Below are positions 62,390 to 64,000 of a DNA stretch of 64,000 nt, one piece after another. Where the stretch lies: assembly GCF_010078385.1 (NCBI RefSeq), contig NZ_SIJC01000009.1, forward strand, positions 114,932 through 178,931, written 5' to 3'. The notes under the pieces were generated by a model. That model ran no database searches. It was not told where the DNA came from and saw only the letters and a program-made list of their open reading frames with translations. The stretch comes from Chengkuizengella sediminis. GTDB lineage: Bacteria; Bacillota; Bacilli; Paenibacillales; KCTC-33759. The first letter of the stretch is position 1. Each line of letters opens with the position of its first letter. The position numbers and the translations under genes are program-made.

Positions 62390-62736
62390 TATTCAGTTCA
62401 TAAGAATAACGAACGCACAACAATGTGTATAATCCATAAGGGTTTTGGAGTTTTCTAATGTTATCACCCGAATCATACTCCTGCTAAACAATTTCCCTAA
62501 ACTGTTGATTTAAATTTAAGACACTTTGTAATTTCACTGATTAATTATTACATTAAATTTTCCACAAGTGTTGTGATTATTTAAGAACAGGCGCGCTTCT
62601 TGAAGGGTGCTTTTTAATATGAAAGAAAGAGTGGTAGATTTTGATGATTAGAGGATATCACGGTTAAAAAAGATATTTAGATAAAGAGGTTTTTCTTTGT
62701 AGTTTAACAATGCATTTAAGTATAAATATGTAAATG
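62390..62736. other. Intergenic region without a clear gene
   Basis: No ORF with a ribosome binding site. GGCGCGCTTCTTGAAGGGTG near 62590 is a GC-rich island with inverted TTCTTGAA at its core; meaning unknown. Confidence 0.3.
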
Positions 62737-62759
62737 AAAACGCTCATGGGCGTTTTTTT
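62737..62759 (+). terminator. Terminator hairpin
   Basis: AAAACGC and GCGTTTT arms with a 6-7 base loop and a T-run on the plus strand; also A-rich upstream, so it may serve both convergent sides. Confidence 0.7.
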
Positions 62760-62779
62760 GTTTTTTCGGCTTTTCGCTT

Positions 62780-63202
62780 TCAACCATAAATGCTGAATCT
62801 TTCATAACAATGTCGTTCTACCTGAAGGGAGCTCCACATTGGATGATTTTCGGATGACATCGCATTAATGACGGGTATAGAAGCATGTGTTGATAATTCC
62901 TCCATTTTAATACCCTCAGCCCAATTTTGGATATATTGAATAACATCACTTAACTTTTCCCTCTTATCAAGAGTTTCTGGAGGAAATAGTATACATTCTC
63001 CCCCCAAAGTTTTTATACCTTGTTCAAAAGTAATTCTAGACCTGATACTTGATTCAGGAAAAAATAAAATGAAGGTTTTTCCAGATAAAAGCTGATTTAC
63101 ATTCTCGTTTCTTAATTCATCGGTTAATCTAAAAATTTCAGTTATTTGAACTGAAGATAAATCAGTAAAGTCCAGTAGATTCAATGGTTTCACTTCCTTC
63201 AA
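62780..63202 (-). pseudogene. N-terminal fragment of an ornithine/aspartate-type carbamoyltransferase
   Basis: 140 codons against ~310 in intact enzymes. Recognisable: NLLDFTDLSSVQITEIFRLT, the carbamoyl-phosphate loop FFPESSIRSRITFEQGIKTL (normally S-x-R-T-R) and PVINAMSSENHP. After ENHP, where the family continues toward the ornithine-binding domain, the sequence switches to unrelated MWSSLQVERHCYERF and stops. The C-terminal domain is missing, so the product cannot be active. Start is a TTG; GTG alternatives exist. Confidence 0.75.
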
Positions 63203-63342
63203 TATTGATAAATATGTATTTATTATATATTAAATTTTTATCTCATAGTGTTTCATAAACTCATCAACGATTTTAAATGAAGTCACAGAAGAGGCAAAAA
63301 AAGAATTCAAAAGAAGTTATTACATCATAAAATAAGAAAGCG

Positions 63343-63376
63343 ACCAAGTCATTCTAAAATATGGCTTGGTTTTTAT
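63343..63376 (+). terminator. Terminator-like hairpin in front of the 35-codon ORF
   Basis: ACCAAGTCAT and ATGGCTTGGT form a 10 bp stem (loop 8) followed by TTTTTATTTT. No upstream plus-strand gene needs it, and the next ribosome binding site begins 3-5 nt later, so it could be an attenuator. Confidence 0.6.
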
Positions 63377-63391
63377 TTTGGAGGTTATTCT

Positions 63392-63499
63392 ATGGAAATT
63401 TTTTTAACTGTGATATTAACGTTACTTCTTTATAGTCCAGTTATTATAAGGATTAACAAGAGAATGTCATCAATTGAAGATGAAATGAATGAAATATAA
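63392..63499 (+). CDS. Small membrane peptide (35 aa)
   Basis: ATG 8 nt after TTGGAGG. One hydrophobic helix (EIFLTVILTLLLYSPVII) followed by a charged tail RINKRMSSIEDEMNEI. Unknown family. It lies 138 bp before a lanthipeptide-like precursor gene and could belong with it. Confidence 0.5.
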   Translation: MEIFLTVILTLLLYSPVIIRINKRMSSIEDEMNEI

Positions 63500-63637
63500 T
63501 CAAAATTAAAAGATTTGAAAATGAGAAACCACAGAAAAAAGAGGTATGGTTGATATATTTGCAGTACCTAAGGTGAAATTACCTTCCTTTCTTTCGATAT
63601 ATTATCTATGATATACTTTATCATTTAGGGGGATCTC

Positions 63638-63805
63638 ATGAAGAAGATAGAGAAAATAGATGAAATGATTGCATTTGAAGTTGAATCGTCCAACTTTAAT
63701 AGTTGTAGCAAAAAAACAACTAAATACAAAAAAACACCTATGTTAATAGATAGTGTAAAACTATTTTGTAATTCCCACTCTCATAGCTTTAATAATAGGA
63801 GGTAG
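63638..63805 (+). CDS. Putative class III lanthipeptide precursor (55 aa)
   Basis: ATG 5 nt after TAGGGGG. The 55-residue product has a charged leader-like N-terminus (MKKIEKIDEMIAFEVE, comparable to the short amphipathic leaders of class III precursors) and a Ser/Thr/Cys-rich remainder. Cys23 is preceded by Ser17, 18 and 22 (SSNFNSCS) and Cys44 by Ser39 (DSVKLFC), giving possible lanthionine or labionin rings; a Ser/His end (NSHSHSF) follows. The ribosome binding site of the synthetase gene lies within its last codons and the two genes are 5 bp apart. Precursor assignment rests mainly on this neighbour. Confidence 0.6.
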   Translation: MKKIEKIDEMIAFEVESSNFNSCSKKTTKYKKTPMLIDSVKLFCNSHSHSFNNRR

Positions 63806-63810
63806 ACAAA

Positions 63811-64000
63811 ATGGATATAAGGTATATAAAATATGTTCATCCCAAAGAAAAATATTACAAGTCACGAGAAGAAAAGGTAGAAGACGGTTCAAAGTTGAAC
63901 GTTCTTTCTCATCCTGAATTTTGGGACATTAGGTTTGATAGTCACTGGACATTTTGCTTCCCATCCAACATTAGATTACCTATTCAAGGTTGGAAGATTC
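63811..64000 (+). CDS. Class III lanthipeptide synthetase LanKC, N-terminal start (cut by window)
   Basis: Open frame from ATG 63811 (AGGAGG 8 nt upstream) to the window end; 63 codons visible. The start MDIRYIKYVHPKEKYY, then HPEFWDIRFDSHWTFC and LPIQGWKI matches the N-terminal lyase region of LanKC proteins, where a D-x-R-Y start is followed by LP-x-QGWKIHVS. LanKC carries lyase, kinase and cyclase domains that phosphorylate Ser/Thr, eliminate phosphate and form thioether rings in a precursor peptide. The kinase and cyclase parts must lie beyond the edge, so class III versus IV cannot be decided here. Confidence 0.75.
   Translation, partial: MDIRYIKYVHPKEKYYKSREEKVEDGSKLNVLSHPEFWDIRFDSHWTFCFPSNIRLPIQGWKI

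Overview
The window comes from a low-GC, endospore-forming Firmicute of the order Bacillales. Evidence is the AT-rich sequence, AGGAGG-type ribosome binding sites with frequent TTG starts, SleB and Spo0E-type sporulation proteins, YqhG/YqhH, YqzE, YhaN/YhaO, LipM and a Firmicute 6S RNA. A B12-dependent ribonucleotide reductase, a class 2 dihydroorotate dehydrogenase and citramalate synthase fit a Paenibacillaceae-like lineage better than Bacillus subtilis proper. That placement is inference; no rRNA or tRNA gene was seen.

Layout. 0-9 kb: a secreted glycoside-hydrolase-like gene cut by the left edge, cold-shock type RNA helicase CshA, a DUF624 protein, 6S RNA, SleB, thiol peroxidase, rhomboid protease, a LysR regulator and a MerR-YugP pair. 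9-20.7 kb: ammonium transporter with a GlnR/TnrA box, a DUF294 nucleotidyltransferase plus DnaQ-like exonuclease pair, an MFS exporter, CimA, QueF, DNA polymerase IV, ferredoxin, PyrD, small alarmone synthetase and DUF309. 20.8-34.7 kb: membrane thioredoxin, queDEC (preQ0 synthesis, completed by the distant queF), SulP transporter with a structured leader, UspA, a glycosyltransferase, the YhaO-YhaN nuclease/ATPase pair and a frameshifted SDR gene.

34.7-46.5 kb is the accessory core and the most unusual part. An XRE-TPR regulator of the NprR/PlcR/Rgg kind is followed 18 bp later by a 35-codon exported pro-peptide gene, not previously listed because of its size, whose end resembles streptococcal SHP pheromones. 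Four paralogues of the regulator's TPR sensor lie nearby. They have lost the N-terminal helix-turn-helix and carry a C-terminal OmpR-type winged helix instead. Between them are two tandem copies of an unknown secreted protein, an unknown lipoprotein, and two copies of a ~99 bp promoter-like block, each about 170 bp upstream of and divergent from a regulator gene and followed by decayed micro-ORFs. I read this as an expanding peptide-sensing regulatory locus.

46.6-62.4 kb is mostly housekeeping: YkvI, a permuted papain-fold protein, Xpt, Spo0E-like and YqzE small proteins, YqhG/YqhH, LipM, an orphan response regulator lacking its phospho-acceptor, D-amino acid aminotransferase and NrdJ behind paired NrdR boxes. 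The last 3.5 kb holds gene debris (LuxR tail, carbamoyltransferase N-terminus). At the very edge it has a 55-codon precursor-like ORF coupled to the start of a LanKC-type lanthipeptide synthetase, so a class III lanthipeptide cluster probably continues to the right.
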